Assembly: GCA_022846635.1 (NCBI GenBank)
Contig: AP025685.1
Location: 2,914,001-2,978,000, forward strand
Length of the DNA: 64,000 nt
Origin: Salmonella enterica subsp. enterica serovar Choleraesuis
GTDB taxonomy: Bacteria; Pseudomonadota; Gammaproteobacteria; Enterobacterales; Enterobacteriaceae
Reading direction: 5' to 3'
Part shown: piece by piece, positions 8,748 through 17,437 of the stretch
How the letters are laid out: every line of letters begins with the position of its first letter
Position numbering within the stretch: the first letter of the stretch is position 1
Program-made: the position numbers and the translations under genes
Notes under the pieces: generated by a model
The model's database searches: none
What the model saw: only the letters and a program-made list of their open reading frames with translations
What the model was told of the DNA's origin: nothing

Positions 8748-8899
8748 TGGTGGGTCGTGCAGGATTATGCACCCTTCGGGTCGTTGCCGGTGGCAACGTG
8801 GTCTCGCGATGAACCGCTCGGCTCGAACCTGCAGCAGGTTCTCATCCTGCACATTTCGCACATAGCAAAAAGGCGCCTTTAGGGCGCCTTCCTACATAA
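8748..8899 (-). repeat. Tandem 152-bp repeat, distal copy, with tRNA-Lys 3' end
   Basis: This unit is a second copy of 8900-9051, with about seven substitutions in 152 bases. Read on the minus strand it runs from a terminator hairpin, through GTGCAGGAT, a GAACCTG/CAGGTTC hairpin, a GCG/CGC hairpin, GTTGCC/GGCAAC and ACCC/GGGT hairpins, to ATCCTGCACGACCCACCA. That last string is the 18-base 3' terminus of the tRNA-Lys gene. GTGCAGGAT and ATCCTGCAC can close the whole as a 9-bp stem. Confidence 0.9.
8867..8891 (-). terminator. Second terminator of the Lys tRNA operon
   Basis: The hairpin is identical to the ones at 8715 and 9019 (AAAGGCGCC / GGCGCCTTT then TTTTT on the minus strand), carried inside the 152-bp tandem repeat. 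Confidence 0.85.
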
Positions 8900-9051
8900 T
8901 GGTGGGTCGTGCAGGATTATACGCCCTTCGGGCCGTTGCCGGTGGCAACGTGGTCTCGCGGTATACCGCTCGGCTCGAACCTGCAGCAGGTTCTCATCCT
9001 GCACATTTCGCACATAGCAAAAAGGCGCCTTTAGGGCGCCTTTCTACATAA
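8900..9051 (-). repeat. Tandem 152-bp repeat, proximal copy, with tRNA-Lys 3' end
   Basis: This is the partner of 8748-8899, and starts immediately beyond the last tRNA-Lys gene. The 3' tRNA string lies at 8900-8917 in plus coordinates. Where the distal copy pairs ACCC with GGGT, this copy pairs GCCC (8923-8926) with GGGC (8930-8933), a compensatory change. The GCGG-TATA-CCGC hairpin also stays paired despite substitutions. Confidence 0.9.
9019..9043 (-). terminator. First terminator of the Lys tRNA operon
   Basis: AAAGGCGCC-CTAAA-GGCGCC followed by a T run on the minus strand, 8 bases beyond the CCA end of the last tRNA-Lys. Confidence 0.88.
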
Positions 9052-9127
9052 TGGTGGGTCGTGCAGGATTCGAACCTGCGACCAATTGATTAAAAGTCAA
9101 CTGCTCTACCAACTGAGCTAACGACCC
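9052..9127 (-). tRNA. tRNA-Lys (UUU), fourth copy
   Basis: This is a 76-base tRNA with encoded CCA. The minus strand reads GGGTCGTTAGCTCAGTTGG, anticodon TTT in GACTTTTAATC, the T-loop GGTTCGAATCC and CGACCCACCA. It is the last intact tRNA of the operon. Confidence 0.98.
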
Positions 9128-9172
9128 GAAGATAATGCTTAACTGCATTTTTCGGATGTTGCCGCGTTTCAA

Positions 9173-9267
9173 TGGTGGGTCGTGCAGGATAATTTGTCTT
9201 GCGGTAAACCGCTCGGCTCGAACCTGTTCAGGTTCTCATCCTTTACTTCTCACATCTACCAAATTAA
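9173..9267 (-). repeat. tRNA-like spacer element, copy A1
   Basis: This spacer between two tRNA-Lys genes ends, on the minus strand, in ATCCTGCACGACCCACCA, the 3' end of tRNA-Lys. It also holds GAGAACCTGAACAGGTTCG and a GCGG/CCGC hairpin with the shared single-stranded GAGCCGA. Copies A2 and A3 are close matches; the 152-bp units are longer relatives. Confidence 0.85.
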
Positions 9268-9343
9268 TGGTGGGTCGTGCAGGATTCGAACCTGCGACCA
9301 ATTGATTAAAAGTCAACTGCTCTACCAACTGAGCTAACGACCC
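9268..9343 (-). tRNA. tRNA-Lys (UUU), third copy
   Basis: This is a 76-base tRNA with encoded CCA and anticodon TTT, identical to the other three Lys copies of this operon. Confidence 0.98.
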
Positions 9344-9401
9344 ATTGAATAACGCTTCACAACACACTGCTTCCACCAGACCGCCATTATCAAATAAATA
9401 A

Positions 9402-9495
9402 TGGTGGGTCGTGCAGGATAATTTGTCTCGCGGTAAACCGCTCGGCTCGAACCTGTTCAGGTTCTCATCCTGTACTTCCACATCTACCAAGTTAA
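9402..9495 (-). repeat. tRNA-like spacer element, copy A2
   Basis: This copy has the same design as A1 and A3 and lies between the second and third tRNA-Lys. Its 3' tRNA string is at 9402-9419. It has GTACAGGAT where A1/A3 have GTAAAGGAT, so its closing stem with ATCCTGCAC is one pair longer. Confidence 0.85.
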
Positions 9496-9571
9496 TGGTG
9501 GGTCGTGCAGGATTCGAACCTGCGACCAATTGATTAAAAGTCAACTGCTCTACCAACTGAGCTAACGACCC
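9496..9571 (-). tRNA. tRNA-Lys (UUU), second copy
   Basis: This is a 76-base tRNA with encoded CCA and anticodon TTT. Only two bases separate it from the upstream tRNA-Val, as in the E. coli valT-lysW pair. Confidence 0.98.
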
Positions 9572-9573
9572 GG

Positions 9574-9649
9574 TGGTGGGTGATGACGGGATCGAACCGC
9601 CGACCCCCTCCTTGTAAGGGAGGTGCTCTCCCAGCTGAGCTAATCACCC
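9574..9649 (-). tRNA. tRNA-Val (UAC)
   Basis: This is a 76-base tRNA with encoded CCA. The minus strand reads GGGTGATTAGCTCAGCTGGG, anticodon TAC in CCTTACAAGG, T-loop GGTTCGATCC and TCACCCACCA. It is the second gene of the operon, corresponding to valT of E. coli. Only one Val gene is present here, against two in E. coli. Confidence 0.98.
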
Positions 9650-9689
9650 TGGGACTACATCGCCTGTAATCGATTCGATTCAGTCTGAA

Positions 9690-9784
9690 TGGTGGGTCGT
9701 GCAGGATAATTTGTCTCGCGGTAAACCGCTCGGCTCGAACCTGTTCAGGTTCTCATCCTTTACTTCTCACATCTACCAAATTAA
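9690..9784 (-). repeat. tRNA-like spacer element, copy A3
   Basis: This is the spacer element between the first tRNA-Lys and tRNA-Val. The tRNA 3' string is at 9690-9707. It is nearly identical to A1 at 9173-9267 through the GAACCTG/CAGGTTC hairpin, the GCGG/CCGC hairpin and the AT-rich stretch before the next gene. The full spacer is 135 bases, the same as the lysT-valT spacer in E. coli. Confidence 0.85.
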
Positions 9785-9860
9785 TGGTGGGTCGTGCAGG
9801 ATTCGAACCTGCGACCAATTGATTAAAAGTCAACTGCTCTACCAACTGAGCTAACGACCC
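9785..9860 (-). tRNA. lysT: tRNA-Lys (UUU), first copy
   Basis: This is a 76-base tRNA with encoded CCA and anticodon TTT, the promoter-proximal gene of the operon. It corresponds in position to E. coli lysT, downstream of cpoB. Confidence 0.98.
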
Positions 9861-9909
9861 ATTCAGAGCGAGTGGATACTGTTAAGATATCCCTCGGCAA
9901 CGGCGGCAT

Positions 9910-9937
9910 ATATTACTGGTTTAAGATTTTGACGCAA
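9910..9937 (-). promoter_or_regulatory. Promoter of the Lys/Val tRNA operon
   Basis: On the minus strand TTGCGT (complement of 9932-9937), 16 bases and TAATAT (complement of 9910-9915) are followed by a GC-rich GCCGCCG discriminator, typical of growth-rate-controlled stable RNA promoters. Confidence 0.6.
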
Positions 9938-10023
9938 CAAAAATTTTGTATGAGATCATTCAACTGCGCAGTAATTACGCTGCCTGACCATAAAGCCATC
10001 GGCTTATGATCAGACTGCGCATA

Positions 10024-10827
10024 TTATAGCCCGCTCAGACGTTTTTGTGCCTGGCGCGCACCATCGGTGCCCGGATATTTACTGACCACCTGCTGGTAGA
10101 CTGCTTTGGCTTTATCTTTATCGCCTTTGTCCTGCATGATCACCCCAACCTTATACATGGCATCTGCCGCTTTAGGCGATTTGGGATAAGTCTTCACAAC
10201 ATGGGCAAAATAGTAGGCCGCATCGTCTTTTTTACCCTTGTTATAATTCAACTGACCCAGCCAATAGTTAGCATTTGGCTGATAAGTTGAATCAGGGTAC
10301 TTTTTCACGAAGTTCTGAAACGCCACCATAGCATCGTCCTGGCGCGCTTTATTCTGCACCAGAGCAATAGCCGCGTTATAGTCGCTGTTCGCATCCCCAC
10401 CCTGAACCGGCGCAGAGGCTGCAGCGGCAGCTGTGGCCGCACCTGAAGCAGCAGCATTAGCTGGAGCAGCAGCCTGGCTATTATCGCCAGAAGCTGCGGC
10501 AGAACTACCGCTATTGTTAGTGCCCAACTCCTGCATCTGTAGCAAAATTTGCTTCTGACGCTCAACGACCTGATCCAATTGATACTGGCTCTGTTGCAGC
10601 TGACCGCGCAAAGAGTCGATATCGTTTTGGTTATCAGAAAGTTGTTGCTGAAGTTGAGTCAAAATCTGGCTGTGAGCGTTAGAAATACGCTCCAGAGAGG
10701 TTACCCGGTCTTCCACCGAGCCTGAGCCGACACTACTGATTGGCGCCTGGGCATTAGCGGCCCAGGGGGCCGCTACGCCAACCAGTAACGACAGACTCAA
10801 TAATTGATATCTGAAGTTACCGATCAT
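10024..10827 (-). CDS. cpoB: Cell division coordinator CpoB (YbgF), TPR protein
   Basis: CpoB is a periplasmic protein that ties PBP1B-dependent septal peptidoglycan synthesis to Tol-Pal constriction of the outer membrane. The protein is 267 residues (E. coli 263). It has a signal peptide of about 26 residues ending in ANA, then a trimerising coiled coil (about 35-95, rich in LERI, LQQQLSDNQNDIDSLRGQL). A long Ala-rich linker (about 105-145) is followed by three TPR repeats (DYNAAIALVQ, PNANYWLGQLNYNKGKK, AADAMYKVGVIMQDKGDK). It is the last gene of the tol-pal operon, 9 bases after pal. Confidence 0.96.
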   Translation of the reverse strand: MIGNFRYQLLSLSLLVGVAAPWAANAQAPISSVGSGSVEDRVTSLERISNAHSQILTQLQQQLSDNQNDIDSLRGQLQQSQYQLDQVVERQKQILLQMQELGTNNSGSSAAASGDNSQAAAPANAAASGAATAAAAASAPVQGGDANSDYNAAIALVQNKARQDDAMVAFQNFVKKYPDSTYQPNANYWLGQLNYNKGKKDDAAYYFAHVVKTYPKSPKAADAMYKVGVIMQDKGDKDKAKAVYQQVVSKYPGTDGARQAQKRLSGL

Positions 10828-10836
10828 GCAATGCTC

Positions 10837-11373
10837 TTAGTAAACCAGTACGGCGCGACGGTTTTTAGCATAAGCTGATTCGTCGTGACCCAGTACTGCA
10901 GGTTTTTCTTTACCGTAAGAAACGATGGACATCTGGTCAGCAGAAACGCCTTTGCCCTGCAGATACATTTTAACAGCGCTGGCACGACGTTCGCCCAGAG
11001 CGATGTTGTATTCTGGAGTACCGCGCTCATCCGCATGACCTTCGATGGTCACTTTATAAGATGGGTTGCTGCGCAGGAAGTTAGCGTGAGCATCCAGCAT
11101 CTCAGCGAAGTCAGAACGGATATCGTACTTGTCGTAATCGAAGTAAACGATGTTGTTCTGCTGCAGCTGCTGCATCTGCAGGCGAGCCTGCTCTTCGGAA
11201 GACAGGTTGCCACCGTTGGCACCGTTCATACCGTTAGCATTCATGCCAGTGCCAGCACCCATCATGCCTTCGCCGCTCTGGTCATTGTTAGCGCTCTTGT
11301 TAGAGCTACAAGCAGCGATTGCTACCATCGGCAGAACCAGCACCAGGCCTTTCAGCACTTTGTTCAGTTGCAT
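10837..11373 (-). CDS. pal: Peptidoglycan-associated lipoprotein Pal
   Basis: Pal is an outer-membrane lipoprotein that binds meso-diaminopimelate in peptidoglycan and works with TolB. The protein is 178 residues (E. coli 173). The lipobox is IAAC with lipidated Cys22, followed by an Asn/Gly-rich tether slightly longer than in E. coli. The OmpA-like domain has [13 protein letters not shown], the binding motif [20 protein letters not shown] and the C-terminal NRRAVLVY. It lies between tolB and cpoB in the tol-pal operon. Confidence 0.98.
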   Translation of the reverse strand: MQLNKVLKGLVLVLPMVAIAACSSNKSANNDQSGEGMMGAGTGMNANGMNGANGGNLSSEEQARLQMQQLQQNNIVYFDYDKYDIRSDFAEMLDAHANFLRSNPSYKVTIEGHADERGTPEYNIALGERRASAVKMYLQGKGVSADQMSIVSYGKEKPAVLGHDESAYAKNRRAVLVY

Positions 11374-11405
11374 TTTTTGATCCTTAACTAATCAATATAT
11401 TGTTA

Positions 11406-12698
11406 TTACAGATACGGAGACCAGGCCGGGAATTTAACCTGCCCATCAGTCGCCGGAAGACGCGCTTTGAAACGCCCATCTGTAGAAACCAGATTCAGCA
11501 CGGATCCCATACCCTGAGAAGAGCTGTAGATAACCATGGTGCCGTTCGGTGCCAGACTTGGCGTTTCATCCAGGAACGTTGACGACAATGTTTGTACGCC
11601 ACCCGCTGCCAGATCCAGTTTAGCAATGTGCTGCTGACCGTTGGCCGAGCTTACCATTACCATAAATTTACCATCGCTGCTGACGTCAGCATCCTGGTTC
11701 TGATTACCTTCCCAGGAAAGACGCTGAGCCGCACCACCGCTGGCACTGATTTTGAATACCTGAGGACGGCCTGCCTGGTCGGAAGTAAACGCCAGGCTCT
11801 GGCTATCCGGGAACCAGGTAGGTTCAGTGTTGTTACTGCGACCGTCGGTCAGCTGACGAATCTGGCCAGAGGCAAGATCCATAACGTACAAATTCAGGCT
11901 ACCGGTTTTAGACAGCGCGAATGCGAGTTTGGTGCCATCAGGAGAGAACGCTGGCGCCCCGTTGTGACGCGGGAACGAAGCGACCTGACGTACAGCGCCG
12001 TTAGACAGCGTCTGGATAACCAGCGCTGAACGACCGCTTTCGAAAGTAACATAAGCCAGTTTGCTACCATCAGCAGACCATGCCGGAGACATCAGCGGCT
12101 GAGAAGAGCGATGAACGACGAACTGGTTGTAGCCATCGTAGTCAGATACGCGCAGTTCATATGGGAACTGACCGCCGTTAGTCTGAACAACGTAAGCAAT
12201 ACGAGTGCGGAATGCGCCTTTGATACCGGTCAGCTTCTGGAATACTTCATCACTGGCGGTATGGCCAGCATAACGCAGCCACTGTTTATTAACCTTATAA
12301 GAGTTCTGAGACAGAACGGTACCCGGAGCACCACCGGTATCAACCAGCTGGTATGCTACGGTATAGCTGCCATCCGGATTCGGAGTTACCTGGCCGACGA
12401 CAACCGCATCGATACCCAGCGCTGACCATGCGGCAGGCTGAACTTCCTGAGCGGAAGCCGGCTGCTGAGGCAGGCGAGAGCGATCCAGTGGGTTAAATTT
12501 ACCGCTGTTACGCAGGTCGGAAGCAACAATGTTACCAATATCTTCCGGTGCGGCACCCGGCCCTGCCCATTTAAACTGGGCAACGCCAATAGGACGCGCC
12601 GAGTCTACCCCTTGGGTAATCTCAATGCGCACTTCTGCATGCAGGACGGCAGCCCACAGCATCAGAAAACTTAATGCGACTCGTAATGCCTGCTTCAT
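11406..12698 (-). CDS. tolB: Tol-Pal system periplasmic beta-propeller protein TolB
   Basis: TolB is a periplasmic protein that exchanges between Pal and TolA during outer-membrane constriction. The protein is 430 residues with a 21-residue signal peptide ending LHA. The N-terminal EVRIEIT segment corresponds to the TolA box in E. coli. A six-bladed propeller follows, with repeats such as [38 protein letters not shown] and [15 protein letters not shown]. It is almost identical to E. coli TolB and lies 121 bases after tolA, a gap that in E. coli is reported to contain an extra promoter. Confidence 0.98.
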   Translation of the reverse strand: MKQALRVALSFLMLWAAVLHAEVRIEITQGVDSARPIGVAQFKWAGPGAAPEDIGNIVASDLRNSGKFNPLDRSRLPQQPASAQEVQPAAWSALGIDAVVVGQVTPNPDGSYTVAYQLVDTGGAPGTVLSQNSYKVNKQWLRYAGHTASDEVFQKLTGIKGAFRTRIAYVVQTNGGQFPYELRVSDYDGYNQFVVHRSSQPLMSPAWSADGSKLAYVTFESGRSALVIQTLSNGAVRQVASFPRHNGAPAFSPDGTKLAFALSKTGSLNLYVMDLASGQIRQLTDGRSNNTEPTWFPDSQSLAFTSDQAGRPQVFKISASGGAAQRLSWEGNQNQDADVSSDGKFMVMVSSANGQQHIAKLDLAAGGVQTLSSTFLDETPSLAPNGTMVIYSSSQGMGSVLNLVSTDGRFKARLPATDGQVKFPAWSPYL

Positions 12699-12819
12699 TT
12701 CATCTCCCTTACCCGGGCCTTTAACCCGCGATAATTTAGCAGAATGTTAACAAACTGAAATAAACAAAACCATCAACTCTGTGCCCCTTTCCATGATTCT
12801 GCGCTAACGCGCAGAATCA

Positions 12820-14139
12820 TCAGGGTTTGAAGTCCAGTGGTGCGTTTTTAAATACCTCGTAAACTGCCTGACTTGGCGGTTTAGGGATATGTGCCTGGCG
12901 CGCGGCAGACATCGCAGCCTGACAAAGTGCCGCATCCCCTCCTTCAGAGGACACAGACAGAAGCATGCCATCAGGAGCCAGTTTGACCCTCAGCGTACAG
13001 GTTTTACCCGCATACGAAGAAGCATCGTAGAACTTGCTCTCAATTGCCGCTTTGATTTGTCCGGCGTAATTATTGATGTCTGCACCAGACGCACCATTAT
13101 TTTTATTATTCCCGGAACCGGCCGGTGAGGCATTGTTTCCCTTAGCCCCGCCACCGGTTTTCGGTGCATTCTTACCTGAGCTCAGATCGCCTAGCAAGTC
13201 GTCAACACCGGCAGCCTCTTTCTTCGCAGCGGCCGCTTTCTCAGCTGCGGCCTTTTTCGCGGCAGCCTTATCGGCAGCGGCTTTGTCGGCTGCGGCTTTC
13301 GCCGCGGCTGCTTTTTCCGCTGCGGCTTTTTCTGCGGCCTCTTTAGCTGCTGCGGCTTTGTCGGCGGCCGCTTTTTCAGCTGCTGCTTTCTTGGCTGCGG
13401 CTTTTTCTGCGGCTTCCGCTTTCGCTGCTGCGGCTTTCTCTGCCGCCGCTTTCTGAGCGGCTACCTTTTCAGCAGCGGCTTTGTCGGCGGCAGCCTGCTT
13501 AGCAGCTTCTTGCTGAGCTTTCTTCTCAGCAGCGGCTGCGGCTTTTGCGGCCTCCTGCTGGGCTTTCTTCTCGGCGGCGGCTGCAGCTTTCGCCGCTTCT
13601 TGCTGCGCTTTTTTCTGTGCATCTGCTGCGGCTTTGGCTGCCTGCTCAGAAGCCTGCTTCTGCGCCTGCTCGGCGGCCTGCTGAGCCTTTTTGGCCTCAG
13701 CGGCTGCTTTTTCGGCCGCTTCCTTAGCGGCTTTATTCTGAGCCTGCTCAGCCGCTTTTTCTGCAGCCTTCTGCTGTGCTTCCGCCGCGGCTTTTGCTTC
13801 GGCGGCGGCCTTAGCCTGCTCAGCGGCTTTCGCTTCGGCAGCTTTCTCGGCTTTTTCAGCCGCCTCTTTTGCCTGCTGTTCCCGCTGTTTCTCTAAGGCT
13901 TTAGCACGCTGTTCAGCAGCTTTAGCCCCAGCTTTTTGCTGGTTTTGATACTGGCTGACGACAGCTCCGGGATCGACCATTACCGCATCGATCGCTGAAC
14001 CGCCGCCACCGCCGGCGCTGGCGTCGATGTGCTCATTGAATGAGCTCCAAATCAGTATTGCCACCAGTATCACGTGCAGCACTGCTGAAATGATTATCGC
14101 GCGCTTCAGCTTATCGTTTTCTTCGGTTGCCTTTGACAC
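12820..14139 (-). CDS. tolA: Inner-membrane protein TolA of the Tol-Pal system
   Basis: TolA spans from the inner membrane to the outer membrane and transmits the proton-motive signal from TolQR to TolB-Pal. The protein is 439 residues (E. coli 421). Domain I has one membrane helix (about 14-34) with the functional Ser18/His22 pair (SAVLH) and GGGGG after it. Domain II (about 60-310) is an Ala/Lys/Glu helix built from short repeats like KAAAEKAAADK and is longer and more Ala-rich than in E. coli. Domain III starts near KNAPKTGGGAKGNN and has a Cys pair (KTCTLRV, ALCQAAM). The DNA of domain II is low-complexity and repetitive, so copy-number slippage between strains is likely. Confidence 0.97.
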   Translation of the reverse strand: MSKATEENDKLKRAIIISAVLHVILVAILIWSSFNEHIDASAGGGGGSAIDAVMVDPGAVVSQYQNQQKAGAKAAEQRAKALEKQREQQAKEAAEKAEKAAEAKAAEQAKAAAEAKAAAEAQQKAAEKAAEQAQNKAAKEAAEKAAAEAKKAQQAAEQAQKQASEQAAKAAADAQKKAQQEAAKAAAAAEKKAQQEAAKAAAAAEKKAQQEAAKQAAADKAAAEKVAAQKAAAEKAAAAKAEAAEKAAAKKAAAEKAAADKAAAAKEAAEKAAAEKAAAAKAAADKAAADKAAAKKAAAEKAAAAKKEAAGVDDLLGDLSSGKNAPKTGGGAKGNNASPAGSGNNKNNGASGADINNYAGQIKAAIESKFYDASSYAGKTCTLRVKLAPDGMLLSVSSEGGDAALCQAAMSAARQAHIPKPPSQAVYEVFKNAPLDFKP

Positions 14140-14201
14140 TCTTGGTTCCCAAAACAGTTCACCTGCTCATCACCTGTATCCACCGGATCTCACGATGTTA
14201 A

Positions 14202-14630
14202 TCAGATAGGCTGAGTCATCAAACCTACCGATTTAACACCGGCCTGATGTAGCAGGTTTAGCGCTTTAATAATTTCGTCGTAGGGCACTTCTTTAGCACC
14301 ACCAATCAGGAATACCGTCTTAGGATTTTCCTGGAGGTGACGCTGTGCTTCAGCCGCAACTTGCTCAGAAGGCAGTTGCTCCAGGCGGTCTTTTCCAACC
14401 ACCACGCTGTACTGACCCACGCCGGAAACCTCGATGATTACCGGAGGATCATCGCTAGTGCTAACGCTCTGCGAATCCATTGCATCCGGTAAATCCACCT
14501 CAACGCTCTGAGTGATGATAGGCGCCGTTGCCATAAAGATCAGCAACAGCACCAACAATACGTCCAGCAGCGGTACGATGTTGATCTCTGACTTCAGACC
14601 GCGGCTGCCACGTCCACGAGTTCTGGCCAT
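14202..14630 (-). CDS. tolR: Tol-Pal proton-channel subunit TolR
   Basis: TolR forms with TolQ the proton-driven motor that energises TolA. The protein is 142 residues, as in E. coli. It has a single N-terminal membrane helix (PLLDVLLVLLLIFMATAPI) carrying the essential Asp23, then a periplasmic ExbD-like domain ending in LLHQAGVKSVGLMTQPI. It starts 3 bases after the tolQ stop. Confidence 0.98.
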   Translation of the reverse strand: MARTRGRGSRGLKSEINIVPLLDVLLVLLLIFMATAPIITQSVEVDLPDAMDSQSVSTSDDPPVIIEVSGVGQYSVVVGKDRLEQLPSEQVAAEAQRHLQENPKTVFLIGGAKEVPYDEIIKALNLLHQAGVKSVGLMTQPI

Positions 14631-14633
14631 GGC

Positions 14634-15727
<1,094 letters not shown>

Positions 15728-15858
15728 CCTACATCCCGGTAATGCCAATAAATTAACGTAGCTACTATACGCAAGCTGGATAGGGTTGGGAATGGGTAGA
15801 AGGGAGGGGAACGGAAATATTTATGGGCCGACAACGACCCATAATTCTATGAACGGCG

Positions 15859-16158
15859 TCACTTTTCTAAAAAAAAGAACATCAAACCGATGACCAGTAC
15901 AATTTGTGCCAGTAACGGACAGAAAAGCGCCTGCCATTGTACATTTCTCAGCCGAAAGCCAACGCCATGAATAACCCCGGCACAGACTGCCCACATGATG
16001 AGCAAACCATGCCAAATTTCCAGGGAACTGGTCTTTGCTGCGAAGCGTGAAGGATCCCAAAAGATACAGCCAGCAACCAGTAGCGCCATCACAAGGGAAA
16101 GAGCCCGTAACGGGCTCTTGTCCATAAACGCATACATTGAAGTAATGATGCGATTCAT
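15859..16158 (-). CDS. ybgE: Cytochrome bd operon protein YbgE
   Basis: YbgE is a small inner-membrane protein of 99 residues (E. coli 97) co-transcribed with cytochrome bd-I. It has about three hydrophobic segments and the family string GCIFWDPSRFAAKTSSLEIWHGLLIMWAVCAGVIHGVGF. Its ATG overlaps the cydX stop (ATGA). Its function is not settled; it is thought to accompany the oxidase. Confidence 0.94.
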   Translation of the reverse strand: MNRIITSMYAFMDKSPLRALSLVMALLVAGCIFWDPSRFAAKTSSLEIWHGLLIMWAVCAGVIHGVGFRLRNVQWQALFCPLLAQIVLVIGLMFFFLEK

Positions 16159-16268
16159 TCTGCCTCTTTCGCGGCTTTGTTCGCTTCTGCCTGCTCAATG
16201 GCTAATGCAGCAACAACGCCAAACCCACAAGCCAGCAGCGTGCCTAAGATCCATGCGAAATACCACAT
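16155..16268 (-). CDS. cydX: Cytochrome bd-I small subunit CydX
   Basis: This is a 37-residue single-helix protein, MWYFAWILGTLLACGFGVV followed by AALAIEQAEANKAAKEAE, with the same length as E. coli CydX and the same first 14 residues. It is needed for stable, active cytochrome bd-I. It lies 14 bases after cydB with GGAG upstream and overlaps the ybgE start by three bases. Confidence 0.96.
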   Translation of the reverse strand: MWYFAWILGTLLACGFGVVAALAIEQAEANKAAKEAE

Positions 16269-16282
16269 AGTAAGCTCCTTTC

Positions 16283-17422
16283 TTAATACAGCGAGTGGCT
16301 GTTGTTTTCGATCTGCTGCTTAGTGATACGACCAAACATTTTCCAGTAACACCAGATGGTATACAGCAGAACCACCGGCACAAAGATAATGGCAACGTAG
16401 GTCATCACATTCAGCGTCAGGTGGCTGGAGGTCGCGTCCCACATGGTCAGGCTGGCGTTCATCATCTCACTGGACGGCATAATGAATGGGAACATAGAGA
16501 TGCCCGCAGTCAGAATAACGCATGCCTGAGTCAGCGATGAGAACAGGAAGGCCCAGCCCGCACGGTTAGCGCGAGAAGTCACCACAGTCAACAGCGGCAG
16601 AACGACACCCAGAGCAGGAATAGCCCACAGAGCCGGATGAGTCTGGAAGTTAACCAGCCACGCCCCTGCTTCACGAGTTACTTCTTTGTGCAGCGGGTTA
16701 GAGGCCGCATAGTGATCCATCGTCGATGTCAGAACGTAACCATCGATACCATAGACAACCCAAACCCCGGCCAGAACAAAACACACCATCATGACGAGAG
16801 TTGCAATCTGAGTCACAGCCCGGGCGCGCAGCTGCAGCTCACCAACGGTACGCATCTGCAGATAGGTGCCGCCCTGAGCCAGGAACATGGTCAGGCTGAT
16901 AATACCGGCCAGCAGTCCAAACGGGTTCAGAAGCTGGAAGAAGTTGCCGGTGTAGTCCAGACGCAGATACTGGTCGACGTTAAACGGAACCCCCTGCAGC
17001 AGGTTACCGAAAGCTACGCCAATCACTACCGGTGGCACGAAGCTACCGATAAAGATGCCCCAGTCCCACATCCCACGCCAGCGCGGATCTTCAATCTTCG
17101 AACGGTAGTCGAAACCAACCGGGCGGAAGAATAAAGAGGCCAGAACCAAAATCATCGCCACATAAAATCCAGAGAATGCCGCAGCGTAGACCATTGGCCA
17201 GGCGGCAAACAGCGCGCCGCCCGCGGTAATTAACCAGACCTGGTTTCCATCCCAGTGTGGGGCGATGGAGTTAATCATCACTCGCCGCTCAACGTCGGTG
17301 CGACCGATAATGCGGCTGAGCATGCCCACCCCCATATCGAATCCGTCAGTCACGGCGAAACCAATTAACAATACGCCGATGAGTATCCACCAGGCAAAGC
17401 GAAGCACTTCATAATCAATCAT
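16283..17422 (-). CDS. cydB: Cytochrome bd-I ubiquinol oxidase subunit II
   Basis: CydB is the second large subunit of the high-affinity quinol oxidase in the inner membrane. The protein is 379 residues, as in E. coli. It has about nine membrane helices, starting MIDYEVLRFAWWILIGVLLIGFAVTDGFDMG and containing the ISPHWDGNQVWL-type segment (NSIAPHWDGNQVWLI). It follows cydA by 15 bases and precedes cydX. Confidence 0.98.
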   Translation of the reverse strand: MIDYEVLRFAWWILIGVLLIGFAVTDGFDMGVGMLSRIIGRTDVERRVMINSIAPHWDGNQVWLITAGGALFAAWPMVYAAAFSGFYVAMILVLASLFFRPVGFDYRSKIEDPRWRGMWDWGIFIGSFVPPVVIGVAFGNLLQGVPFNVDQYLRLDYTGNFFQLLNPFGLLAGIISLTMFLAQGGTYLQMRTVGELQLRARAVTQIATLVMMVCFVLAGVWVVYGIDGYVLTSTMDHYAASNPLHKEVTREAGAWLVNFQTHPALWAIPALGVVLPLLTVVTSRANRAGWAFLFSSLTQACVILTAGISMFPFIMPSSEMMNASLTMWDATSSHLTLNVMTYVAIIFVPVVLLYTIWCYWKMFGRITKQQIENNSHSLY

Positions 17423-17437
17423 TTCGCGACTCCTGTC

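Noticed and set aside
9236..9556. 106-codon minus-strand open frame with an internally repeated protein sequence
   Set aside because: It runs through two tRNA-Lys genes and the spacer elements; the protein repeat is just the translated tRNA.
8715..9860. Possible CRISPR array or multi-copy mobile element because of regular repeats
   Set aside because: Repeats are tRNA-derived, of unequal unit lengths, with tRNA genes between them; there are no short unique spacers and no cas genes or transposase.
13073..13896. Ala/Ser/Phe- or Gly/Leu-rich open frames on the plus strand
   Set aside because: Complement of the repetitive TolA domain II; composition reflects the repeat only.
15749..15858. TATGGG/CCCATA hairpin as the cyd operon terminator
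   Set aside because: The stem is short (6 bp) with a 10-base loop and no T run; not strong enough to call.
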